Of a stretch of 13,307 nucleotides of DNA, positions 7,343-13,307 are shown piece by piece. Below the pieces are notes generated by a model that saw only the letters and a program-made list of their open reading frames with translations, was not told the DNA's origin and did not search any database. A program made the position numbers and the translations under genes. Where the stretch lies: positions 12,940-26,246 of the forward strand of contig JAGQVR010000006.1 of the NCBI GenBank assembly GCA_020437875.1. The letters are read 5' to 3'. How positions within the stretch are numbered: the first letter of the stretch is position 1; each line of letters begins with the position of its first letter. This DNA comes from Flavobacteriales bacterium. GTDB lineage: Bacteria; Bacteroidota; Bacteroidia; Flavobacteriales_F; PHOS-HE28.

Positions 7343-8308
7343 ATGGACAGCAGACCTGCCTCTCCCACATCGCCACCCGGCACCCGGACCAAGGAAGAAA
7401 GGTCGGTCGAACAGGCGGTCCTGCGCGTGCTCGCCTATTTCGACGTGTTCGCCCATCCGCTCCGCAGTGACGAGATCTTCCGCTATCTGCCGCAACTTGC
7501 GAAGGACCCATCGCGGATATCGGCCACCTTGCAGCACCTGCAGGCCTTGGGACTGATCCAGCGATCGGGTGCCTATTGGGCATTGGAGCAGGCGGAGGTA
7601 CGCACCGAAGAGCGTCTACAGAGTGAACGTCGCGCCCGCACCCGCATGCCCAAGGCCACATTGATGGCCCGCAGGATCGCACGCTTCCCATTCGTTCGTG
7701 CCGTCTTCATCAGTGGCAGCCTCAGCAAGGGGGTCCTGGCGGAGGATGGTGACATCGACTTCTTCGTGGTGACGACACCGGGCCGACTGTGGGTGGCACG
7801 CACGCTCCTCATCCTCTACAAGAAAGTCTTCCTGCTGAACAGCCGCCGCGACTTCTGCGTGAATTATTTCCTGGATTCGGAGCACCTCGCCGTGGAGGAC
7901 CGGAACCGTTTCACCGCCACCGAGGTCGTGACCCTGATCCCGATGTACGGCAACGGCACCACGGAGGCCTTCTTCGCACGCAACGCCTGGGCGTTCAACA
8001 TGTATCCCAACATGGCCCGGCCGGCAAGCAGAGAGCTGAGCATCGGACGCGGCAGATCCAAGCGCCAACTTGAAGCTTTGATGAATGGGCGACTCGGGAC
8101 ATGGCTGGACCAGGGTGCCATGAACCTCACATGGCGCTTCTGGAAACGGAAGTTCGACCACCTCGATGCACGCACTTTCGAACTGGCCTTACGCACGCGG
8201 ACCTATGTGAGCAAGCATCATCCGCGCAATTTCCAGGAACGGGTGCTCAGTGGCTTCGAAGCACGCATCGCGAAGCTCGAACAACGCGCTGGCTTCAACG
8301 ATAATTGA
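7343..8308 (+). CDS. Winged-helix plus nucleotidyltransferase-fold protein
   Basis: The 321-residue protein has two parts. Residues about 22-82 look like a winged-helix domain (AYFDVFAHPLRSDEIFRYL, then LQALGLIQRSGAYWAL). From about 115 comes a polymerase-beta type nucleotidyltransferase core: ISGSLSKGVLAEDGDIDFFV holds the Gly125-Ser126 pair and the Asp137/Asp139 metal-binding pair at the canonical spacing. The third acidic residue could not be placed with confidence. Residues 200-321 are mainly helical and basic. The family transfers nucleotides to proteins, RNA or small molecules; this one's substrate is unknown. No HEPN partner lies next to it, so a MNT/HEPN toxin-antitoxin pair is unlikely. 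It leads a four-gene operon and its stop is three bases before the radical SAM start. I do not recognise a named gene. Confidence 0.78.
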   Translation: MDSRPASPTSPPGTRTKEERSVEQAVLRVLAYFDVFAHPLRSDEIFRYLPQLAKDPSRISATLQHLQALGLIQRSGAYWALEQAEVRTEERLQSERRARTRMPKATLMARRIARFPFVRAVFISGSLSKGVLAEDGDIDFFVVTTPGRLWVARTLLILYKKVFLLNSRRDFCVNYFLDSEHLAVEDRNRFTATEVVTLIPMYGNGTTEAFFARNAWAFNMYPNMARPASRELSIGRGRSKRQLEALMNGRLGTWLDQGAMNLTWRFWKRKFDHLDARTFELALRTRTYVSKHHPRNFQERVLSGFEARIAKLEQRAGFNDN

Positions 8309-8311
8309 ACC

Positions 8312-9757
8312 ATGGCCGAGGTCCTCGTCACCCACGGCTATTTCTACCGCCTCGACCCGAAGCAATGGGCTGATGGCCGACCATACCCGCCAATGGGCAC
8401 CTTGCTCGCCGCTGCCGTGTTGCGCGAGGCGGGTCACACGGTACGGGTGCACGACACGGGCCTTTCGCATGGTCCGGAACCCTTGCAGGCGGCGATCGAT
8501 GAACAACGACCGGAGGTGGTCGTGTTCTACGACGATGGATTCAACTATCTGACGAAGATGTGCCTCACGGTGATGCGGGAGGCCGTCTTCCACATGATCG
8601 GTATGGCGAAGCGATCGGGTTGCCGTGTCGTGGTGAACGGCTCGGATGCAACGGACCATGCGGAGGAGTACCTGCGCGCCGGTGCGGATGTGGTCCTGCT
8701 CGGCGAAGGGGAACCTGCGCTACTGGATCTCATGCGGCGTTGGGAGGACGGTGCATCACATACGGATGTAGCCGGTATCGCCCACCTGGATGAAGGGACC
8801 CTGCGCACCACACCGAAGCGCGCGGTATTGCGTGACCTTGATGCCCTTCCGCTCCCCGCGTGGGACCTGATCGATCTCGAACCATACCGAACGATCCAAC
8901 AACAAGCCCATGGCCGCTTCTCCCTGAACCTGGCCACCACCCGCGGCTGTCCCTTCAAGTGCAACTGGTGCGCGAAACCGATCTACGGGAATCGGTACAA
9001 CAGCCGCTCGCCCGAACATGTGGTGCGCGAGATGGAACTGCTGCTTCGGCATCGGCCCGACCACATCTGGTTCGCTGATGACATCTTCGGCTTGAAGCCG
9101 GGCTGGGTGCAACGTTTCCGCGATCTGCTCCGGGAAAAGCGCCTGCACATCCCGTACAAGATCCAAAGCCGGGTGGACCTCCTGTTGGAAGCGGACACCA
9201 TCGATGCGCTCGTTGACAGCGGCCTGGAGGAGGTATGGGTGGGCGCCGAGAGCGGCAGCCAGCGGATCCTTGATGCCATGGACAAGGGCACCACCGTGGA
9301 GCAGATCGCCGAGGCCACGCGACTGCTTCGTTCCAAAGGGGTACGGGTCGGCTTCTTCCTGCAGTTCGGTTACCTGGGAGAGACGGAGACCGACGTGCAA
9401 CGAACCATCGAGATGGTGGAGGATTTGATGCCCGATGATATCGGCGTGTCCATCTCCTACCCGCTTCCTGGAACGCTCTTCCATGAGAAGGTGAAGGCCG
9501 ACCTGGTGGACAAGGCGAACTGGACGGACAGTGACGACCTGGCCATGATGTTCCGGAACCGCCAGCGTCCAGCGTATTACAAGCGATTGCATCGCTATGT
9601 GCACAAGCGCTATCGCCGCAAACAGGGCCTTGAGGCCTTCTCTCAAGCAATGAAAGGACACGGATTCGCGGTCCGTCGGATGCTGTCGATCCTGTACTAT
9701 GTGCCGGCCACCCTGATCGAGAAGATGCGGATCCGGCGGATGGCGAACGCAGCATGA
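8312..9757 (+). CDS. B12-binding-type radical SAM enzyme
   Basis: The 481-residue protein has an N-terminal cobalamin-binding-type Rossmann domain (about residues 1-150; PPMGTLLAAAVLREAGHTVR and VVLLGEGEPALLDL) and a central radical SAM domain. The iron-sulfur site is RGCPFKCNWC, with Cys213, Cys217 and Cys220 in CxxxCxxC order. Later landmarks are DHIWFADDIF, EEVWVGAESGSQRILDAM and VGFFLQFGYLGETETD, all typical of the BchE-like class. The usual B12-ligand DxHxxG is not clear: only VHDTGLSHG is seen, so cobalamin use is uncertain. The C-terminal 90 residues are basic and may touch membranes. Such enzymes do methylations, cyclisations or other radical reactions; the substrate here is unknown. 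The stop TGA overlaps the next ATG (ATGA at 9754-9757). Confidence 0.88.
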   Translation: MAEVLVTHGYFYRLDPKQWADGRPYPPMGTLLAAAVLREAGHTVRVHDTGLSHGPEPLQAAIDEQRPEVVVFYDDGFNYLTKMCLTVMREAVFHMIGMAKRSGCRVVVNGSDATDHAEEYLRAGADVVLLGEGEPALLDLMRRWEDGASHTDVAGIAHLDEGTLRTTPKRAVLRDLDALPLPAWDLIDLEPYRTIQQQAHGRFSLNLATTRGCPFKCNWCAKPIYGNRYNSRSPEHVVREMELLLRHRPDHIWFADDIFGLKPGWVQRFRDLLREKRLHIPYKIQSRVDLLLEADTIDALVDSGLEEVWVGAESGSQRILDAMDKGTTVEQIAEATRLLRSKGVRVGFFLQFGYLGETETDVQRTIEMVEDLMPDDIGVSISYPLPGTLFHEKVKADLVDKANWTDSDDLAMMFRNRQRPAYYKRLHRYVHKRYRRKQGLEAFSQAMKGHGFAVRRMLSILYYVPATLIEKMRIRRMANAA

Positions 9758-10544
9758 GCACGGAAGCCACCACGGCGTTCTCCGCGCAGGCCGGCGCGTT
9801 CGATCGGATCGATGCCGCCAATCCATTGATCGCCTGGGTGCGCGATCGGGTGCGGATACAGGCCCTGGCCACCATGCGGCCGGGCGACACGCTGCTCGAG
9901 CTGAACGCCGGCACGGGGATCGACAGCTGCTTCTTTGCCGCGCAGGGCATGCAGGTGCTGGCCACCGATGCGGCACCGGGCATGATCGAACAACTGCGCT
10001 TGAAACAAGCGGCAGAACCGAAGCTTCCGTTGGACGTGATGCACTGTTCATTCCTCGATCTCGAGCGGCTCGGCGACCGGCGTTTCCACCACGTGTTCAG
10101 CAACTTCGGCGGCCTGAACTGCACGGCTCACCTTGATGAGGTGCTCCGAGGCATCGATCGGGTGCTGCTTCCGAACGGCACCTGCACCCTGGTGATCATG
10201 CCGCGCTTCAGCCCATGGGAACTGCTCGCCGCGTTGAAGGGAACTTCAAGCTGGCCCGGCGTCGCTGGAGGCGAGGCGGTGCGGAAGCCGTGGTGGAAGG
10301 ACACGACTTCACCTGTCACTATTACGGCCCCGCCCATGTCCGCCGCCATCTCGGACCGGGGTATCGTGTGATCGCCCAACGCGCCTTATCCTTCTTCGTT
10401 CCGCCGCCGCACCAGCTTGACTTCATGAAGAAGCGGCCACGTATCTTCCGATCCCTGGAACGGATCGAGGACAGGCTGGCTGGCTGGCCCATCATCCGCA
10501 ACTGCGGCGATCACTTCGTGATCACCTTGCGCAAGATGCCATGA
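9754..10544 (+). pseudogene. Class I SAM methyltransferase, one-base frameshift
   Basis: The frame from ATG 9754 encodes an AdoMet-binding domain: motif I LLELNAGTGID (residues 47-57), the acidic motif II in ATDAAPGM (Asp72), and FSNFGGLNC near 120. After ALKG near base 10240 the frame turns to unrelated sequence and stops at 10371. The family continuation, NFKLARRRWRRGGAEAVVEG and then FFVPPPHQLDF and NCGDHFVITLRKMP, is found in the next frame, ending at TGA 10542-10544. Adding one G to the GGG at 10239-10241 restores a 263-residue protein. Both ends are tightly coupled to neighbours by ATGA overlaps (9754 and 10541), so the gene was recently intact. The cause may be a sequencing or assembly error in the G run, or a real recent mutation. 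The methyl acceptor is unknown. Confidence 0.85.
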
Positions 10545-11311
10545 ATGCCAACGCATCGAACAATTGGCTGGAAGCCGCACCGCTGGAGAACGGCGTCCGG
10601 GTCTTTTCCGGGCCTTCGTTGTTCGCCGACCTGTATGGCCAGGTGCGCGATGCCGAGCGACGCATCCTTACGGATGAGGAGGTAAGGGCGCTGCCGAACG
10701 GGGATGCCCTCTGGAATGCCGATGAATGGCGGATACGGGCACGCGGTGCCCGTCGCTTGGTGCATGCCTTGGAGGAGGCCGATCGACCTCTGATGATCCT
10801 AGATGTGGGCTGTGGCAACGGCTGGCTCACCAACATCCTGCATCAACAGGGACACATGGTCATCGGCCTTGACGGCTTCACTGCTGAGTTGGAGCAAGCG
10901 GCCAGGCTGTTCCCCGGTCCCGCGTTCATCCGCGCGGACCTGTTCACCCCGGAGCTGCCCAAGGAGCACTTCGACGTGATCGTATTCGCAGCGAGCTTCC
11001 AGTACTTCGGCGATGCGCCCAAGACCATGGATCGTTGCCGGGAATTGCTGCGACCGCGCGGCGAGGTGCATATCCTCGATACGATCCTGTACCAGAGCCG
11101 GACGGAGGTGGAGGATGCGCGGGCCAGGAGTATCTCCTATTATGATGAGCTCGGTTTCGCGGAGATGGCGGCACATTACCACATGCACCGAATGGCAGAC
11201 CTTCAGACCTTGGGACGGTGTCGTGTGCTCTCGGCTCCAGGCGGCATGAACCGAACGCTGGCCCGGTTCGGAAGGCTCGCGTCGCCGTTCACCCACGTTG
11301 TGATCCGCTAG
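10541..11311 (+). CDS. Class I SAM-dependent methyltransferase
   Basis: The 256-residue protein has a long N-terminal region (residues 1-83) without a clear domain, then an AdoMet-binding Rossmann core: motif I ILDVGCGNGWLTNIL at 86-100, the acidic motif II VIGLDGF (Asp111), an IRADLF segment near 130, FDVIVFAASFQYF near 144-156, and LRPRGEVHILDT near 170-181. The fold is that of small-molecule or lipid/sugar methyltransferases, but no acceptor can be named. It begins by an ATGA overlap with the preceding methyltransferase and is the last gene of the four-gene operon. Its stop TAG at 11309-11311 overlaps the stop of the convergent exonuclease gene. The two methyltransferases differ in motif I (AGTGID against GCGNGW), so they are not recent copies of each other. 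Confidence 0.87.
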   Translation: MNANASNNWLEAAPLENGVRVFSGPSLFADLYGQVRDAERRILTDEEVRALPNGDALWNADEWRIRARGARRLVHALEEADRPLMILDVGCGNGWLTNILHQQGHMVIGLDGFTAELEQAARLFPGPAFIRADLFTPELPKEHFDVIVFAASFQYFGDAPKTMDRCRELLRPRGEVHILDTILYQSRTEVEDARARSISYYDELGFAEMAAHYHMHRMADLQTLGRCRVLSAPGGMNRTLARFGRLASPFTHVVIR

Positions 11312-11916
11312 TAGATGGTGGCGGCTGTGAGCTTGCCACCGGGGGTGCGATGGCCTCCCGGGTAGAATGCGCCGAGCTTCACACGTGCATCCAACAGGAA
11401 CTGGGGCATGTCCAGCGATGGACGTTGCTCCACCGCGCGCAGAACGAGCTCGGCAGTCGCCTCCGCGTCGTTGCCCGCGCGATGGTGCTTGAACCGGATG
11501 CCGTGCAGGTCGCACATCGGCTTCAACCCATAGGAGGAATGTCCCGGCCACACCTTCCTGCATAGGCTCACACTGCAGAAGTACTGGAAGGTGGGATGCG
11601 GCAGGCCATGGCTCGCGAGGGTACTGCGCAGGACGTTCATGTCGAAGGCCGCGTTGTGCGCCACCACGGTCTGGTGATGCAGGACCTCCGCGACCTCCTC
11701 CCAGATCCCCTCCCACCTTGGTGCGTCCGCCACATCCTCCGGGCGGATGCCATGCACCGCGATGTTCCAGGGGCTGAAGTGTGGCCAGTCCCGCGGCTTG
11801 ATCAACCAATTCCGGACCTCCCTGACCACTCCTCCGCGCACCACGGCGATCCCCAACTCACACGGGCTATCAGACCGAGAGGTCGCTGTTTCGAAGTCGA
11901 GGGCGAGGAAATCCAT
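11308..11916 (-). CDS. DEDDh 3'-5' exonuclease (DnaQ-like)
   Basis: The 202-residue protein is a free-standing exonuclease of the DNA polymerase III epsilon type. The catalytic set is complete: Asp7 and Glu9 in LALDFETA, Asp92 in VVAHNAAFDMNVL, and His145 with Asp150 in HHRAGNDAEATAEL. HGIRPEDV near 55-62 is a further family hallmark. The expected activity is metal-dependent removal of nucleotides from a 3' end. No polymerase or GIY-YIG domain is fused, so it could serve repair, RNA processing or proofreading; the short stand-alone form cannot be named dnaQ from sequence alone. The start ATG lies seven bases after the dapA stop, pointing to co-transcription. The C-terminal 30 residues (AFYPGGHRTPGGKLTAATIY) follow the core. 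Its stop shares CTAG with the convergent methyltransferase. Confidence 0.88.
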   Translation of the reverse strand: MDFLALDFETATSRSDSPCELGIAVVRGGVVREVRNWLIKPRDWPHFSPWNIAVHGIRPEDVADAPRWEGIWEEVAEVLHHQTVVAHNAAFDMNVLRSTLASHGLPHPTFQYFCSVSLCRKVWPGHSSYGLKPMCDLHGIRFKHHRAGNDAEATAELVLRAVEQRPSLDMPQFLLDARVKLGAFYPGGHRTPGGKLTAATIY

Positions 11917-11923
11917 GGGACTA

Positions 11924-12817
11924 TCAGAGCTTCACCACCTCCGCATCGGCCAGTGCGTGGTAGAGCTTCTTCTCGAGGGCTTCACTGATGTTCACCAGCG
12001 GAAGGCGCATGTGATCACCACAGATGCCGAGCGCCTTGAGCACGTACTTGATGCCGCCCGGGTTGCCTTCGGCGAAGAGCAGGTTGATGACCTCCAGCAG
12101 GCGCAGATGCTCCCTGGACGCTGTGGCCATATCGCCCTTCAATGCCGCATGGACCAGCTGGCTCGTTTCCTCCGGCAGTGCATTGCCCACCACGCTGATG
12201 ACGCCCACACCACCGATGGCGATGGCTGGCAGCGTCAGCGTGTCGTCCCCGCTGATCAGCATGAAGTCCTTGGGCTTGTGCTTCAGGATCATGCCCATCT
12301 GGTCCAGGTTGCCGCTGGCCTCCTTGATGGCCACGACGTTCTTCAGGTCGCGGGCCAGACGCACGGTGGTCTCCGCGCTCATGTTGCTTCCGGTGCGACC
12401 TGGTACGTTGTACAGGATGATCGGTCGCAGGCTCACCTGGGCGATCGCCTTGAAATGCTGATAGATCCCCTCCTGCGTCGGCTTGTTGTAGTACGGGCTC
12501 ACGCTGAGGATGCCGTCCACACCGTCCATCTCGAAGCTGTTGAGGTCATCGATGACGGCCGCGGTGCTGTTGCCACCGACACCCAGCACCACGGGCACCC
12601 GGTTGCGCACGAGCTCGATGGTGGTGGCGAGCAGTTGCTTCTTCTCGTCCTTCGTGAGGGTCACGCTCTCCCCGGTGGTGCCCATGCTCACCACGTAGTC
12701 CACACCACCGGTGATCTGGTGTTCAATGAGCTTCTCGAGCCCGGCGTAATCGATGCCGCCGTTGGTGCGGAAGGGAGTGACCATGGCGACCCCGAGGCCG
12801 CGGAAACGTTCGTCCAT
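11924..12817 (-). CDS. dapA: 4-hydroxy-tetrahydrodipicolinate synthase
   Basis: The 297-residue enzyme joins pyruvate and aspartate semialdehyde, the first committed step to diaminopimelate and lysine. All active-site landmarks are present: GTTGES at 46-51 with Thr47 and Thr48, SPYYNKPTQEG with Tyr110, YNVPGRTG with Tyr136 and Arg141, and Lys165 in VAIKEASG, which forms the Schiff base with pyruvate. Length is normal for a TIM-barrel DapA. The start MDERFRGLGVAMVTPF is the family's usual N-terminus. The ATG is 18 bases after the stop of the DUF6913-like gene, with no promoter element between, so the three - strand genes probably form one operon. The product feeds peptidoglycan and lysine synthesis in the cytoplasm. 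Confidence 0.97.
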   Translation of the reverse strand: MDERFRGLGVAMVTPFRTNGGIDYAGLEKLIEHQITGGVDYVVSMGTTGESVTLTKDEKKQLLATTIELVRNRVPVVLGVGGNSTAAVIDDLNSFEMDGVDGILSVSPYYNKPTQEGIYQHFKAIAQVSLRPIILYNVPGRTGSNMSAETTVRLARDLKNVVAIKEASGNLDQMGMILKHKPKDFMLISGDDTLTLPAIAIGGVGVISVVGNALPEETSQLVHAALKGDMATASREHLRLLEVINLLFAEGNPGGIKYVLKALGICGDHMRLPLVNISEALEKKLYHALADAEVVKL

Positions 12818-12835
12818 GTGGAAGGCGCTATCGCG

Positions 12836-13306
12836 CTAGTTGAGCGAGGGTTCTGGTTTGGAGTTCACCATCAACAGGTAATGATGGATCTGCTGGATGT
12901 ACTGCGGCAGGCTGCGCGAACCGGCCATATCGATCATCATGTCGAGGATCTTCTTGTTGCTCTCGCTCCAGCGGCCCACCTTGAAGCGGCTGCGGCTCTT
13001 GGCGAGGATGTATTGCGTGGGCAACCTGTCCTCCATGGTCAGGTCGATGATGACCTCATACTCCTCGGCCATGAAATTCTGAACGGTGTTACCCTGCGGG
13101 ATCCGGTACCAATTGAGGTCCTTGAGGCAGATGGCGTCGAAGTTGAGCTTGGCGTGCAGGTAATGCGGGAGCACCTTCTGGTCGCAATAGGCCAGGGCCA
13201 TGATGTTGCTGATACCGAGTTCCTCCTTCAACCGTTTCACGTAGTTACGCACCTGGTTGTGGGCGGCCTCGTCCTCCACCACGTACACGATGGCCACCTT
13301 GCGCAC
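12836..13306 (-). CDS. DUF6913-like protein, N-terminus cut by window
   Basis: At least 156 residues are visible and the frame is open to the window edge. The first codon seen in a start context is GTG at 13306-13304, but related proteins seem to have 20-30 more residues, so the true start probably lies outside. The sequence has alternating strands and helices: VAIVYVVEDEAAH, ISNIMALAYCDQK, FDAICLKDLNWY, YEVIIDLTMEDRLPTQYILA, then SRSRFKVGRWSESNKKILDMMI. This order fits the DUF6913 family, which in Bacteroidota often lies next to dapA. The D-L-T-x-E-D-R-L-P block is the clearest landmark. No signal peptide or catalytic site is visible and the function is unknown. It is the first gene read of the dapA cluster. 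Confidence 0.7.
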   Translation of the reverse strand: MRKVAIVYVVEDEAAHNQVRNYVKRLKEELGISNIMALAYCDQKVLPHYLHAKLNFDAICLKDLNWYRIPQGNTVQNFMAEEYEVIIDLTMEDRLPTQYILAKSRSRFKVGRWSESNKKILDMMIDMAGSRSLPQYIQQIHHYLLMVNSKPEPSLN

Positions 13307-13307
13307 C

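Noticed and set aside
7343..8308. MNT/HEPN toxin-antitoxin or abortive-infection module
   Set aside because: The GSx10DxD motif is present, but no HEPN or toxin partner is adjacent and the operon partners are biosynthetic enzymes.
8756..10124. Two long - strand open frames opposite the radical SAM and first methyltransferase genes
   Set aside because: They are Arg/Pro/Ser-rich, have no domain signature, and the opposite strand has strong CxxxCxxC and AdoMet motifs.
10234..10245. Programmed -1 frameshift to make a full-length methyltransferase
   Set aside because: The site TTGAAGGGAACT is not an XXXYYYZ slippery heptamer and no clear stem-loop follows, so an indel in the G run is the simpler account.
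10799..11809. - strand open frame of 336 codons across the second methyltransferase and the exonuclease
   Set aside because: It spans two clearly real genes on both strands and shows no recognisable motif.
12818..12838. Repeated TAGCGC (TAGCGCGATAGCGC on the - strand) before dapA
   Set aside because: Too short and partly made by the preceding stop codon; no recognised operator or riboswitch fits in 18 bases.

Overview
The window looks like a chromosomal piece of a GC-rich member of the Bacteroidota, probably Flavobacteriales-like. It carries gldF and gldG, which are typical of that phylum. Its start sites have no clear Shine-Dalgarno sequences, and a TAnnTTTG-type -7 element (TAACTTTG) lies just upstream of dnaN. 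Coding density is very high, with many 4-base ATGA overlaps. No gap reaches 300 bases. I saw no rRNA, tRNA, CRISPR array, insertion sequence or prophage gene.

Layout, left to right. (1) The 3' part of a TPR-repeat gene (1-768). (2) An envelope ABC-transport block on the + strand: gldF (844-1569), gldG (1571-3301) and a DUF4340 gene (3298-4311), tightly packed. (3) A 107-base gap with one perfect and one near-perfect DnaA box and a Bacteroidota-type -7 element, then dnaN (4419-5540) and a small META-domain protein (5545-5973). (4) A rhomboid protease on the - strand (5984-6739), divergent from a one-heme cytochrome lipoprotein (6805-7245). (5) A tightly coupled + strand operon (7343-11311): a winged-helix/nucleotidyltransferase protein, a B12-type radical SAM enzyme, a methyltransferase broken by a one-base frameshift, and a second methyltransferase. 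(6) A - strand cluster read from the right edge: a DUF6913-like gene cut by the window end, dapA, and a DEDDh exonuclease (13306 to 11308). The exonuclease and the second methyltransferase converge and share a CTAG at their stop codons.

How the genes work together. GldF, GldG and the DUF4340 protein probably form one membrane complex; the ATPase (GldA-like) is not in the window. dnaN encodes the replication clamp, and the DnaA boxes suggest its transcription is tied to replication initiation. The four-gene operon in (5) is the best candidate for an undescribed system. Its parts fit a modification pathway (nucleotidyl transfer, radical chemistry and two methylations) on an unknown substrate. 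dapA makes the lysine/diaminopimelate precursor; its two neighbours look like housekeeping genes.
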